Source: an uncultured bacterium (GTDB lineage Bacteria > Nitrospirota > Thermodesulfovibrionia > Thermodesulfovibrionales > Dissulfurispiraceae). Taken from it: a stretch of DNA of 64,000 nt. The stretch covers positions 1-64,000 of the forward strand of contig CALEDV010000048.1 of NCBI GenBank assembly GCA_937949555.1, in the 5' to 3' direction. Positions 8,543-17,292 of this stretch are shown one piece after another. The translations under genes were made by a program, and so were the position numbers. The notes under the pieces are model-generated. The model saw only the letters and a program-made list of their open reading frames with translations. It searched no databases and had not been told where the DNA came from. Position 1 is the first letter of the stretch. Every line of letters begins with the position of its first letter.

Positions 8543-9462
8543 ACATTGCCTTTGTATTTCCAGGGCAGGGTTCTCAGTGGGTAGGCATGGGCAGGGACCT
8601 CTATAAAAGTTTCCCAGAGGTCAAACTCCTATTTGATGAGGCATCTGAAATACTTGACTATAATGTGGCTAAATTGTGCTTTGAGGGTCCAAAGGAAGAG
8701 CTAAACAAAACCCATATAACCCAGCCTTGTCTGCTAACTGCAAGCATAGCTGCCTATCAGACGCTCAGGATGAAGGGGATAACACCTTCTATCGTAGCAG
8801 GTCACAGCCTTGGAGAGTATTCTGCCCTTGTAGCCGCAGAAAGCATTACCTTTAAAGATGCCCTAATAATTGCTTCTCTGAGAGGCAGATTGATGCAGGA
8901 GGCAGTACCCGAAGGGCAGGGTGCAATGGCAGCCATACTTGGATTGGAAAGGTCAAAATTAGAGGCGCTCTGCGCCGAGACAAGAGGTTATGTAGCACCA
9001 GCAAATTACAACTGTCCTGGCCAAATTGTCATCTCAGGGGAAAAGGAAGCGGTTTCAGAGGCTTGTAAGAAGGCTCTTGCCGCAGGTGCCATGAAGGCAA
9101 TACCCTTGGCTGTGAGCGTTCCATCCCACAGCCTGATGATGAAAGAGGCTGCAGAGGACTTTGAGCCTCATCTGAAGGATATAGAGATTAAAACCCCTGT
9201 AATTGATTTTATAAATAATGCTGATGCAAGGCTCATTACAGAACCAGATGAAATAAGAGAATCCTTAATAAGACAACTCTACTGTCCTGTGTTATGGGAA
9301 GACTCTGTGAGACTCATGGCAAAGACTACCAATGTATTCATTGAAGTGGGTCCTAGCAGAGTTCTGGCTGGGTTAATAAAGAGGATAGTCAAAGAGGCTG
9401 TGTTACATAATGTGGAAAGCACAGAGACCCTTAACAAGACCTTAGAGAATTTAAGCAACTGA
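8539..9462 (+). CDS. fabD: Malonyl-CoA:ACP transacylase
   Basis: A 307-residue FabD. The nucleophile elbow GHSLGEYSAL lies near residue 92. The N-terminal FPGQGSQWVGMG and the later VPSHSLMM (catalytic His) and VEVGP-like FIEVGPSRVL are all present. It loads malonyl groups onto acyl carrier protein for fatty-acid synthesis. It overlaps etfA by four bases and is not beside other fab genes. The association with Etf suggests shared regulation of lipid and electron metabolism, which is inference. Confidence 0.93.
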   Translation: MNIAFVFPGQGSQWVGMGRDLYKSFPEVKLLFDEASEILDYNVAKLCFEGPKEELNKTHITQPCLLTASIAAYQTLRMKGITPSIVAGHSLGEYSALVAAESITFKDALIIASLRGRLMQEAVPEGQGAMAAILGLERSKLEALCAETRGYVAPANYNCPGQIVISGEKEAVSEACKKALAAGAMKAIPLAVSVPSHSLMMKEAAEDFEPHLKDIEIKTPVIDFINNADARLITEPDEIRESLIRQLYCPVLWEDSVRLMAKTTNVFIEVGPSRVLAGLIKRIVKEAVLHNVESTETLNKTLENLSN

Positions 9463-9463
9463 G

Positions 9464-9697
9464 ATGGTTATTGACTTAAGAGGTCTGAGCAATCCTGAAC
9501 ACATCAAGGGGTTTAAAGATGCCCTTGAAGGACAATGCACCATTAGTGAGGATATAGAAGTATTGCTTGACAATAGTTTATCGGACTCAAAAAGGTTTGA
9601 GGCTTACATACGCTCCTGTAACTGCAGGTACGAAAAAAAAGAAGAGATAGATACTTTGAGGATAATCATATCAGCACCCTTTAGTTTTTGCGGATGA
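9464..9697 (+). CDS. TusA/YedF-like small protein lacking the catalytic cysteine
   Basis: A 77-residue protein: VIDLRGLSNPEHIKGFKDAL, then EDIEVLLDNSLSDSKRFEAYIRSCNCRYE and a final beta strand. The pattern matches the TusA fold, and particularly the N-terminal domain of the selenium-associated YedF proteins (D-RGL-CP-P ... IEVLVDN). The normally conserved RGLxCPxP cysteine is replaced: RGLSNPEH. It overlaps fabD's stop region and is the last gene of the etf operon. Function unknown; with sulfur transfer lost it may be a binding protein. Confidence 0.6.
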   Translation: MVIDLRGLSNPEHIKGFKDALEGQCTISEDIEVLLDNSLSDSKRFEAYIRSCNCRYEKKEEIDTLRIIISAPFSFCG

Positions 9698-9898
9698 AGC
9701 CTAATCGAATTTTTAAAAAAGGGTTGTCAAGTTTTTTTCAAGTAAATGTTTAACTACTTCATTAGGGCAAAACTTTTTTGCAGACCTATTAGGACTTACA
9801 TTATAAGAATCTTTTAGTTTATGTTCACTGAAGGATAAAGATGTAAAGCAAGAAAGCATCGTCTTACACTTTAAACATAAAAAAGGAGGAGGATCAAT

Positions 9899-10837
9899 AT
9901 GAAGAAAAAGGTATCAGTAATAGGCGCAGGAAATGTAGGTGCATCCCTTGCTCAGCTTATCGTTCATAGCGGCATTGCTGATTTAGTATTGTTTGACATA
10001 GTAGAAGGCGTTCCTCAAGGTAAGGCTTTGGATCTATCGGAGGCTTGTCCATTGTGGGGCTCTTCTGTAAAGGTTACAGGGACAAATGATTACAAAGACA
10101 CAGCATACTCTGATGTCATAGTTATTACCGCAGGTTTTCCCCGCAAGCCTGGCATGAGCAGGGACGATCTATTAGCAGCCAATGCAAAGGTAGTAGGCGA
10201 TGTGGCAAAGAATACCTGTTCCCTATCTAAAGATGCGGTATATATAGTTGTTACCAATCCCATGGATGTCATGGCTCAGGTTACACTACAGGTTACCGCC
10301 TTTGATCCAAACAAGATAATAGGTATGGGTGGTATCCTTGACTCTGCAAGATTTAGGACCTTTGTTGCCTGGGAACTTGGCATTGCCCCAGAGGATGTTG
10401 AGGCGCTGGTCATGGGAGGACACGGAGATCAGATGGTGCCTATGCCAAGATTTACTACTGCAAAGGGCATATCCATCACTCACCTTATTGAAAAGGAAAA
10501 GATAGACAGCCTTATCAACAGGACAAAGAACGGCGGTGCCGAGATAGTGGGACTCTTAAAAACAGGGAGTGCCTTTTATGCGCCTGCGGCATCTACCTTT
10601 GAAATGGTAAAATCGGTAATTCTGAATGAAAAAAGGATGCTTCCATGCTCTGCCTATCTTAATGGACACTATGGATTAAAAGGCTACTATGCTGGGGTGC
10701 CTGTGATCTTAGGAGAAGGCGGCGTAGAGAAGATAGTTGAACTGCCTCTCACAGAGGATGAGAGAAAGGACTTTGTGAAGTCCTTTGATGCAGTCAAGGG
10801 ATTAGTAGAAAAACTAAATGCCGGAGGAGAGAAATAA
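9899..10837 (+). CDS. mdh: Malate dehydrogenase (LDH-like type)
   Basis: A 312-residue NAD-dependent dehydrogenase. The Rossmann motif is VIGAGNVGASLAQ, with ITAGFPRKPGMSRDDLL (substrate arginines), VVTNPMDVM, GMGGILDSARFR and the catalytic histidine in VMGGHGDQMVP. The GFPRKPGM loop identifies malate rather than lactate specificity. It interconverts malate and oxaloacetate in the TCA or reductive branch. A strong GGAGGAGG ribosome site precedes ATG 9899, and ndk follows 3 bases after the stop. Confidence 0.95.
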   Translation: MKKKVSVIGAGNVGASLAQLIVHSGIADLVLFDIVEGVPQGKALDLSEACPLWGSSVKVTGTNDYKDTAYSDVIVITAGFPRKPGMSRDDLLAANAKVVGDVAKNTCSLSKDAVYIVVTNPMDVMAQVTLQVTAFDPNKIIGMGGILDSARFRTFVAWELGIAPEDVEALVMGGHGDQMVPMPRFTTAKGISITHLIEKEKIDSLINRTKNGGAEIVGLLKTGSAFYAPAASTFEMVKSVILNEKRMLPCSAYLNGHYGLKGYYAGVPVILGEGGVEKIVELPLTEDERKDFVKSFDAVKGLVEKLNAGGEK

Positions 10838-10840
10838 CAA

Positions 10841-11254
10841 ATGGAAAGGACACTATCAATAATAAAACCTGATGGCGTAAAAAGGAATATCCTTGGAGAT
10901 ATAATCGGCAGATTTGAAAAGCACGGACTAAGGGTAGCAGCAATCAAGAAGATATGGATGTCTAAGGAAGAGGCAAAGGGTTTTTATATTGTTCATAAGG
11001 ACCGCCCTTTTTATGACAGCCTAACCGATTTCATGTCTGAGGGGCCTATTGTGGTTATGGTGCTTGAGGGCGACAATGCTATAGCCAAAAACAGAGAGAT
11101 CATGGGCGCCACAAACCCTGCAAACGCAGCAGAGGGCACTATAAGAAAGGACTTTGCAGAGAATGTTGAACGCAATATTGTCCATGGTTCTGATGCCACT
11201 GAGACAGCAGCCTTTGAGATTGGCTACTTTTTCTCATCCTTGGAGATACTGTAG
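10841..11254 (+). CDS. ndk: Nucleoside diphosphate kinase
   Basis: A 137-residue Ndk that phosphorylates NDPs through a phosphohistidine; the active site [20 protein letters not shown] is complete. [20 protein letters not shown] is the standard N-terminus. Co-transcription with mdh is likely since only three bases separate them. Confidence 0.95.
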   Translation: MERTLSIIKPDGVKRNILGDIIGRFEKHGLRVAAIKKIWMSKEEAKGFYIVHKDRPFYDSLTDFMSEGPIVVMVLEGDNAIAKNREIMGATNPANAAEGTIRKDFAENVERNIVHGSDATETAAFEIGYFFSSLEIL

Positions 11255-11276
11255 TTTTTTAAATTTATTGCAATAT

Positions 11277-11322
11277 AAGGGAGGCTCTGAATAAAATCTT
11301 CTCAAGGGCAAGTGCCTCCCTT
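11277..11322 (+). terminator. Stem-loop after ndk
   Basis: AAGGGAGGC (11277-11285) pairs perfectly with GCCTCCCTT (11314-11322) across a 28-base loop. It lies shortly after the ndk stop. No clear U tract follows, so it may be a weak terminator or an mRNA 3' end stabiliser. Confidence 0.45.
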
Positions 11323-11400
11323 AGTAGCTGTTAGATTGATAAAGAGGAAGAATTTTGTTTACTATATGAGGGAATGTTTTATACCAAGACTCAGTCAGAT

Positions 11401-11472
11401 GCGGGCGTATTTCAGTGGTAGAATGTTAGCTTCCCAAGCTGAAGGTCGCGGGTTCGAATCCCGTCGCCCGCT
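11401..11472 (+). tRNA. tRNA-Gly(CCC)
   Basis: A seven-pair acceptor stem (GCGGGCG/CGCCCGC) and the T arm GCGGGTTCGAATCCCGT are visible. The anticodon stem UUAGC/GCUGA encloses the loop UUCCCAA, giving anticodon CCC. CCA is not encoded; the discriminator base is T (11472). Its last base touches the stop codon of the convergent HD-domain gene. Confidence 0.93.
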
Positions 11473-12023
11473 TATTGAGATCCACTGAATAACCTATGCA
11501 TTTCATCAAAAATCCTTAACTTCTCCTCTCCGTAGCTTCTAATTATATCCCTAACCTCTTGCGCCGACATTTCCAAATCAATCCTGTCAAGTCTTTTTGT
11601 AAAAAACTTATCGGCATAACAAACAATCCTCTCTTCCAGGCTCTGAGGAATCATGTCTCTTGGGGGTAGAGGGAATCCTTTTGCCTCTATATCCTGCAGG
11701 CTTATGCCTACCCCTACATGCCTCTCACATAAAAGTCCATGAAGATGAAACCCTTCAGAGTCAAGTATCTGCCTGCCTAAATACCCATGGGCAATGTATG
11801 GATAACTACCCTTACAGCCTATCTTTGGCGCATAGGTATAGCAAATACCAATATCATGCAGCAAGGAAGCCTCCATTATAAACTGTATGTTGGGTCGCAA
11901 ATGATTTACCCTATTGGCTATGTGCAATGCCTTTTTACAAACCGAGAGACTGTGCTGCATCAAAACATAAAAGGCCTCAGAGGTAGTGTCAAAATATTTT
12001 GCTAGGATATTGAATACATCCAA
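11472..12023 (-). CDS. HD-domain phosphohydrolase
   Basis: A 183-residue HD-superfamily protein: the first metal-binding His is in MQHSLSVCKKAL, the HD pair in ASLLHDIGICYTYAP, and later RHVGVGISLQDIE and the YADKFF block. Members hydrolyse nucleotides or phosphoesters; the substrate here is unknown. It overlaps the 3' end of the upstream TPR-glycosyltransferase gene by 22 bases, so it is probably translated from the same transcript. Confidence 0.8.
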   Translation of the reverse strand: MDVFNILAKYFDTTSEAFYVLMQHSLSVCKKALHIANRVNHLRPNIQFIMEASLLHDIGICYTYAPKIGCKGSYPYIAHGYLGRQILDSEGFHLHGLLCERHVGVGISLQDIEAKGFPLPPRDMIPQSLEERIVCYADKFFTKRLDRIDLEMSAQEVRDIIRSYGEEKLRIFDEMHRLFSGSQ

Positions 12024-13483
12024 TGTCTCTTCACCTCCTCAATCACCCCGCTCCAATCTCCCCTCCTTTTTTGCCTAAAAAGTCTTGCCCTAGGATACCA
12101 GGGGCTATCCTTTCTATGGAGCATCCATCTCCAGTCAGGACTAAAGGGTAGAAGCACCCACACCTCTCTGTCCATTGCCCCTGCAAGATGAGCCACAGAG
12201 GTGTCAACGGTAATGATTATATCAAGTTTGGATATTATCGCAGCGGTGTCAGAGAAGTCCTCTATATCCGATGAAAGGTCTACGATATTATGATAAGACT
12301 TTGTTTGGGAGCTTGCCTGTCCTTTCTGCAGACTATAAAATCTCACATCCCTAAGACCTAACAGGGGCTCAAAGTCCTTTAAGGTCATTGAACGGTTCTT
12401 ATCATCTACATGCTCAGCCCTGCCTGCCCAAACAATACCTACCTTTAACCCTGAGAAGTCAAGTCTTTTGAGCCACCTATCTAAATAGGCGCTACTTGCA
12501 GCTATATAGGGCATTTTAGCAGGAATGGAATCGATATGGGTTTGGAAGATATAGGGAAGCGACATCAATGGGCAATAGACATCAAAGGCTGGTAAAGGTT
12601 CATCAAAAGAAATAACCTGCTCTACACCATTAACGGTACTTAACAGAGAGGCAAGTTCCTTATGGCATTGCAGCACAACCCTTAATCCCCTTGATTTAAC
12701 CATATCAATATATCTGACAAATTGTATGGCATCGCCCATGCCTTGTTCTGCAAATATAAGCACTGTTGCTTCCAAGGGGCTCCCATCCCACATAGGGCAA
12801 TTGTAATCTCTTCTATAGGGCTTGTAGTCCTGCTTTAGCCAACGCCATTCGTGTTCTCTAAAACCCTCTATGTATCTGCCAGCAAGAAGCAGTGCAAGGG
12901 AATAATTCCAGTGTATCTCAGGGATATCAGGACAAAGCTCAAGGGCAATCAAAAAATGGCTAAAGGCTGACTCTAAATTGTGATTATCCTTATAGGCAAT
13001 CGCTATATTGTTATGGGCTTCACAACTCTCTGGATTGCTATGAAGGGCTGCAAGATAACAGGCTATTGCCTCATCTACAAGGCTGCATTCATGCAATAGA
13101 TTTCCAAGGTTTATGTAGTGTTTAGCCTCTGCTGGGTTCAATACAATTGCCCTCTTGAACCCCTCAAGGGCTTTCATAAATTGCCCCTTCTTTTTATACA
13201 GTAAAGCTATGTCGTTATGCCAAAGGGCGTTGTTGGGATTTACAGACAATAGCCCTTTATAAATATCCAATGCCTCCTCCGTATAGCCTAATAAATCCAT
13301 CACCCTTGCCTTGGCTGATAGGGCTTCTGTATGGCCAGGAGAGATAGAGAGTGCCTTTTCGTAACACTTCAAAGCCTCTTTATACTTAGAGCTATTTTCA
13401 TAATTGATGCCAAGTTCTTTGAATAGATCTGCCCTTGAGGGGTCTGCTTTAATAAGATTAAATATATCTCGTGAGGACCTCAT
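12002..13483 (-). CDS. TPR protein fused to a GT9-like glycosyltransferase domain
   Basis: Residues 1-210 are about six tetratricopeptide repeats (for example NYENSSKYKEALKCYEKALS, NIAIAYKDNHNLESAFSHFL). Residues 230-490 form a GT-B domain of the heptosyltransferase (GT9) type: ATVLIFAEQGMGDAIQFVRY near residue 240, LKVGIVWAGRAEHVDDKNRS, and IIITVDTSVAHLAGAM. This architecture is common in proteins linked to surface or flagellar glycosylation. It overlaps the GT4 gene upstream by 26 bases. The acceptor is unknown. Confidence 0.82.
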   Translation of the reverse strand: MRSSRDIFNLIKADPSRADLFKELGINYENSSKYKEALKCYEKALSISPGHTEALSAKARVMDLLGYTEEALDIYKGLLSVNPNNALWHNDIALLYKKKGQFMKALEGFKRAIVLNPAEAKHYINLGNLLHECSLVDEAIACYLAALHSNPESCEAHNNIAIAYKDNHNLESAFSHFLIALELCPDIPEIHWNYSLALLLAGRYIEGFREHEWRWLKQDYKPYRRDYNCPMWDGSPLEATVLIFAEQGMGDAIQFVRYIDMVKSRGLRVVLQCHKELASLLSTVNGVEQVISFDEPLPAFDVYCPLMSLPYIFQTHIDSIPAKMPYIAASSAYLDRWLKRLDFSGLKVGIVWAGRAEHVDDKNRSMTLKDFEPLLGLRDVRFYSLQKGQASSQTKSYHNIVDLSSDIEDFSDTAAIISKLDIIITVDTSVAHLAGAMDREVWVLLPFSPDWRWMLHRKDSPWYPRARLFRQKRRGDWSGVIEEVKRHWMYSIS

Positions 13484-14651
13484 AGAATCTCTCAGCAGAA
13501 CATTTCCATGTCTTTTTACTCATGTCTCTGCCAGCCTGCTGGGCTATGCGTCTTAAGGAATGCCTGTTTAAGTATGCCCATTGCAATGCCGATATTACCT
13601 CCTCAAGGGAAGGTTCATTCCATTGAGCAATTACCCTGTTGTCCTTAGATATGGTCATTGGAGACATCTGTTTAAGCATTATAGAATTACCCTCCGTAAG
13701 TATATCCTGATGCCCTGTATTGTAGGAGGCTATAACAGGCTTGCCACAGGCCATATATTCCATAAGCACAAGATTTGTTCCTCCCTCACAGCGATTTGGG
13801 AAAAGTCCAATATCAGTGTTTTTATATAACCGCGCCATCATCTGATTGGGCATAGCAGGAAGGGTAATTACCCTTTTAAGGTCTATCCCGTTAGCTGCGA
13901 GTATCTTATTTATAACCTCTGTGGATGCATCCTGAGAGGGTGTAAAAACTATATGGGGAGACCCTGCCATAGTATTCATGCTCTGAGGCCAATAATTAAA
14001 CCATGTATTGATGAGCATCACATCCTTATACTTATCCTGAAGATATTTATATGCCTTTATTACAATGTCCTGACCCTTTCGGAGTTCAAACTTTCCGCCC
14101 GAAAAAACAACAAAGTACTCCTTCAAATACTCCTTATCGGGGTAAAGGGGATTAAATATCACGGGATCGATGCCCTGTATTATAGTAGCGACCTTATCAA
14201 TGCCATAGTCTCTAAGGACCCTTTCATTCCATGTGGAGCCTGTTATGATGTAATCGAAGAACCTCTTGCCATCCTCTATTATGTCACTGTTTAAAATATT
14301 GTCTTCAAAAAAGGTGTATCCGAGATTAAAGGCACCCCTGATATTCATCATAAGTGGACGAAGTGTGTTGCCTACAATTGACTGAATAAGCGGACCCTTT
14401 AGCACCAATGAAGGAGTATTCAATATCCTATGGTACTGCTCTGGATTAATTACCTTAGTGCTTAGGAATCTATATTCGAGCTCGTCTCCAAGACTATCAT
14501 AATTAACGGAATTAGCAATGAGCTTTACATCAGCGAGTTCAGAGAGCTCCTTGACAAGATATTTACCGCATACACCCCAGCCATGAAAACTGCCTACAGG
14601 CAAGGCTGCATAAATCAAAGGCTGTTGATGGTCTCTATTATTACCCTGCAT
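13458..14651 (-). CDS. Glycosyltransferase, GT4-like
   Basis: A 397-residue GT-B enzyme. The C-terminal nucleotide-sugar site has NTDIGLFPNRCEGGTNLVLMEYMACGKPVIASYNTGHQD, the E-x7-E pattern of GT4. The N-terminal half carries IYAALPVGSFHGWGVCGKYLVKEL. It transfers a sugar from an NDP donor to an unknown acceptor, probably a surface polysaccharide or protein. It overlaps the upstream aminotransferase gene by 37 bases. Confidence 0.85.
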   Translation of the reverse strand: MQGNNRDHQQPLIYAALPVGSFHGWGVCGKYLVKELSELADVKLIANSVNYDSLGDELEYRFLSTKVINPEQYHRILNTPSLVLKGPLIQSIVGNTLRPLMMNIRGAFNLGYTFFEDNILNSDIIEDGKRFFDYIITGSTWNERVLRDYGIDKVATIIQGIDPVIFNPLYPDKEYLKEYFVVFSGGKFELRKGQDIVIKAYKYLQDKYKDVMLINTWFNYWPQSMNTMAGSPHIVFTPSQDASTEVINKILAANGIDLKRVITLPAMPNQMMARLYKNTDIGLFPNRCEGGTNLVLMEYMACGKPVIASYNTGHQDILTEGNSIMLKQMSPMTISKDNRVIAQWNEPSLEEVISALQWAYLNRHSLRRIAQQAGRDMSKKTWKCSAERFYEVLTRYI

Positions 14652-15718
14652 ATTTTGTATATATCCTCTCTTTCAAGCTCAGGATAGATAGGAAGCGAAA
14701 GCACCTGCCTTGATAAGGATTCAGCCACAGGCAAATCTCCACTTTTATAGCCAAGATAGGACATGGCTACTTGAAGATGCAGAGGGATGGGATAGTAAAC
14801 TACAGAGGCTATTCCCTGAGCATTAAGTCTTTCTTTGATTAAATCTCTATGCTTACTCCTGATTGTGTATTGATGATAGACATGAAGGGCACCTTCTTTT
14901 TCAATCGGACAAGACACCGGAATGTCTTTGAGCAACTGGTTGTAAATACTTGCACAATTGCGTCTCTGTTCGTTATACCTGTTTATCCTCCTCATCTTTA
15001 CCAGCAACACTGCCGCCTGCATCTCATCGAGTCTGCTGTTGTATCCAATCATTTCATGTATGTAGCCCCCTAAGGAGCCATGATTTCTGAGTTTTTTAAG
15101 CGATTCGTATAGTGCCTCGTCATTAAACACAACCATCCCACCATCTCCATAGCCTCCGAGATTCTTGGTTGGATAGAAACTAAAACAGCCGGCATCCCCA
15201 AAAGAACCTGCCCTTTTATCGCCAATACAAGCCCCAAAGGATTGGGCGCAGTCTTCAACTACCTTCAGGTTATACTTATTTGCAATGGACATTATTTCAA
15301 TCATATCTGCTGGATGACCAAAGATATGAACAGGCAATATCGCCTTTGTCTTTTCAGTGATTTTATCTTCAATGAGAGAAGGATTTATATTGAGTGTATC
15401 CTCCTGAATATCAACAAAAACTGGTTTTGCTCCCACATAAACAATAGCCTCAGCAGTAGCAAAGAATGTAAAGGGCGTGGTAATTACCTCATCTCCATGT
15501 CCTATCTCAAGCGCCCTAAGGGCGATGTGTAGGGCATCAGTTCCTGAGGCCACTGACAGGGCATTGCTGACCCCAAGAAATTCCCTAATCTGCTCTTCAA
15601 GGGCACGGGACTTTTTGCCAAGTATAAACTGAGCGCCCTCCATAACCTCTGCAATTTCATTTATCACCTCTGTCTTGATATCGATGTAGTTCTTCTTGAG
15701 GTCCACCATTGGAATCAT
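14615..15718 (-). CDS. DegT/DnrJ/EryC1-family sugar aminotransferase
   Basis: A 367-residue PLP-dependent aminotransferase that acts on keto-sugars linked to nucleotides. Diagnostic segments are SVASGTDALHIALRALEIGHGDEVITTPFTFFATAEAI, VVEDCAQSFGA (PLP aspartate) and GSFGDAGCFSFYPTKNLGGYGDGGM, containing the catalytic lysine (FYPTKNLG). Together with the adjacent Gfo/Idh oxidoreductase it resembles the Wlb/Wbp pair that oxidises and then transaminates C3 of UDP-GlcNAc derivatives. The start overlaps the oxidoreductase stop. Confidence 0.9.
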   Translation of the reverse strand: MIPMVDLKKNYIDIKTEVINEIAEVMEGAQFILGKKSRALEEQIREFLGVSNALSVASGTDALHIALRALEIGHGDEVITTPFTFFATAEAIVYVGAKPVFVDIQEDTLNINPSLIEDKITEKTKAILPVHIFGHPADMIEIMSIANKYNLKVVEDCAQSFGACIGDKRAGSFGDAGCFSFYPTKNLGGYGDGGMVVFNDEALYESLKKLRNHGSLGGYIHEMIGYNSRLDEMQAAVLLVKMRRINRYNEQRRNCASIYNQLLKDIPVSCPIEKEGALHVYHQYTIRSKHRDLIKERLNAQGIASVVYYPIPLHLQVAMSYLGYKSGDLPVAESLSRQVLSLPIYPELEREDIYKICRVIIETINSL

Positions 15719-16656
15719 TATTTACAGGCTCCTATTGAATCATTAATTGCCTCCACTACCGAAAGGGCATCTATGGCATCTCCTATGGAAACCTCCGGGG
15801 GGATTCCTTTATGCACAGCGTGCACAAAGGCATTTAATTCTACCCTCAAAAGTTCCTCGGGGCTTTCACATACTGTTTCATGGAAACTGCAGTCAGTGCC
15901 TGAGAAGGCGGTTAACTTCTGCTGGTTAAAGTCAATTGAGTAGTAAAGACCCTGATCCTCATAAACGGTCATCTTCCTGCCCTTGTCCTTTGCAACCCTT
16001 CCGGCCTTGAGGATTGCCTTAACCCCAGAAATAAACTCTAACCTTGCAATAGCCAGGTCAGTTCTGTTTGTCACTAAGCGCAATCCATCGGCATCAACCT
16101 TTTTCAAGCCTCTATCAATACCCCTTGCCTTTAACAAAGACAGGATAAGATCAATGTCATGAATCATGAGGTCCTTGACCACATCCACATTAGCTGCCCT
16201 TTGCAGGAAAGGTGAAACCCGCTCTGTTTCAAAGAACACAGGAGACCCTATTGTTTCCTTGAGGGCAATATAGACGGGATTGAATCGCTCAATATGTCCT
16301 ACCTGTATGATCAATCCCTTTGAAGAGGCTATTTTTGCAAGTTCCATTGCCTCTGTTACCCTTGAGGTTACAGGCTTTTCAATAAATAGATGCTTGTTGT
16401 ATGCAAGACATTCAAGGGCAATTTCATAGTGAGTATCGGTAGGCGTCACAATACAAAGGGCATCAGTTTGAGAGAGGGCATCCCTGTAATCCTTAAAACC
16501 TTTAGTGCTTAGAAGCGATGCTGCCTCAGCAGAAAGCCCCTCATCTACATCAATCACCCCTGATAATTGGACCTCAGGCAGGGCAGATAGGATCCTTGCA
16601 TGGTGTCTGCCTAAATAACCTATACCTACGACCGCTATCTTTAACCTCTGTTGCAC
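15718..16656 (-). CDS. Gfo/Idh/MocA-family sugar dehydrogenase
   Basis: A 312-residue NAD(P)-dependent oxidoreductase: Rossmann motif VVGIGYLGRHHARIL, IVTPTDTHYEIALECL, and the catalytic EKP motif LFIEKPVTSRVTEAM, followed by VGHIERFNPVY and MIHDIDLILSLL. It probably oxidises a UDP-sugar ahead of the adjacent aminotransferase. Genes are end-to-end (shared base at 15718), which supports one operon for sugar modification and transfer. Confidence 0.88.
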   Translation of the reverse strand: MQQRLKIAVVGIGYLGRHHARILSALPEVQLSGVIDVDEGLSAEAASLLSTKGFKDYRDALSQTDALCIVTPTDTHYEIALECLAYNKHLFIEKPVTSRVTEAMELAKIASSKGLIIQVGHIERFNPVYIALKETIGSPVFFETERVSPFLQRAANVDVVKDLMIHDIDLILSLLKARGIDRGLKKVDADGLRLVTNRTDLAIARLEFISGVKAILKAGRVAKDKGRKMTVYEDQGLYYSIDFNQQKLTAFSGTDCSFHETVCESPEELLRVELNAFVHAVHKGIPPEVSIGDAIDALSVVEAINDSIGACK

Positions 16657-17292
16657 CTATCCTTCTTTAAGGGCCCTGTATTTTTTAAGCAGCTCACCCT
16701 TTAATGCCCTATAACCTTCGCTCTTGAATATCTCCATCATATCTTCAGAGACAACAGAGGCAAGAATTTTTCTTCTTATGGCATTGTCATTTATCTCTCT
16801 TAGAACCTTCTCTCTGAAATGCCTTAAAAAAGTCAAGAAGTATGCTATATCCTTGCCGTAAAGGGCTTCAATTTCCTTCTTGATAAAGCTTGCCATTGCA
16901 GGACTTGCCCCTCCTGTTGATATTGCCACTTTAAGGGGCCCCCTCTCGACCACAGAAGGGACTATGAAATTGGATAGCTTAGGGTTGTCAGCCACATTGA
17001 CAAGAAAGGGCGACGCCTCTGCAACCCTTGCATTAACTGCCCTATCTGAAGTAGCAGCCACCACCAAAAAGGCATTACGCACATCAAGGCTTCGAAATTT
17101 TCTCTCTATGTGTTTTATAAGTCCCTTGTCTTTTTCTTTGATTAGTCTCTTGGTCAATGTCTCGCTAACAACAGTTACCTCTGCGCCTGCCTTCAACAGG
17201 GCCAATGTTTTTCTCTCTGCCACCCTTCCTCCACCAATAACTACACATCTCTTTTTGCTTAGGTTAAGAAAAACAGGGTAATAAAGGGACAT
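16657..17292 (-). CDS. Precorrin-2 dehydrogenase / sirohydrochlorin ferrochelatase-like
   Basis: A 211-residue Met8p/CysG N-terminal-like protein: YYPVFLNLSKKRCVVIGGGRVAERKTLALLKAGAEVTVVSE is the NAD-binding start, followed by AATSDRAVNARVAE, NVADNPKLSNFIVPSVVERGPLKVAISTGGASPAMAS. It oxidises precorrin-2 to sirohydrochlorin in sirohaem (or alternative haem) synthesis. It starts exactly where bamD ends, so the two share a transcript with the sugar genes. Confidence 0.9.
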   Translation of the reverse strand: MSLYYPVFLNLSKKRCVVIGGGRVAERKTLALLKAGAEVTVVSETLTKRLIKEKDKGLIKHIERKFRSLDVRNAFLVVAATSDRAVNARVAEASPFLVNVADNPKLSNFIVPSVVERGPLKVAISTGGASPAMASFIKKEIEALYGKDIAYFLTFLRHFREKVLREINDNAIRRKILASVVSEDMMEIFKSEGYRALKGELLKKYRALKEG

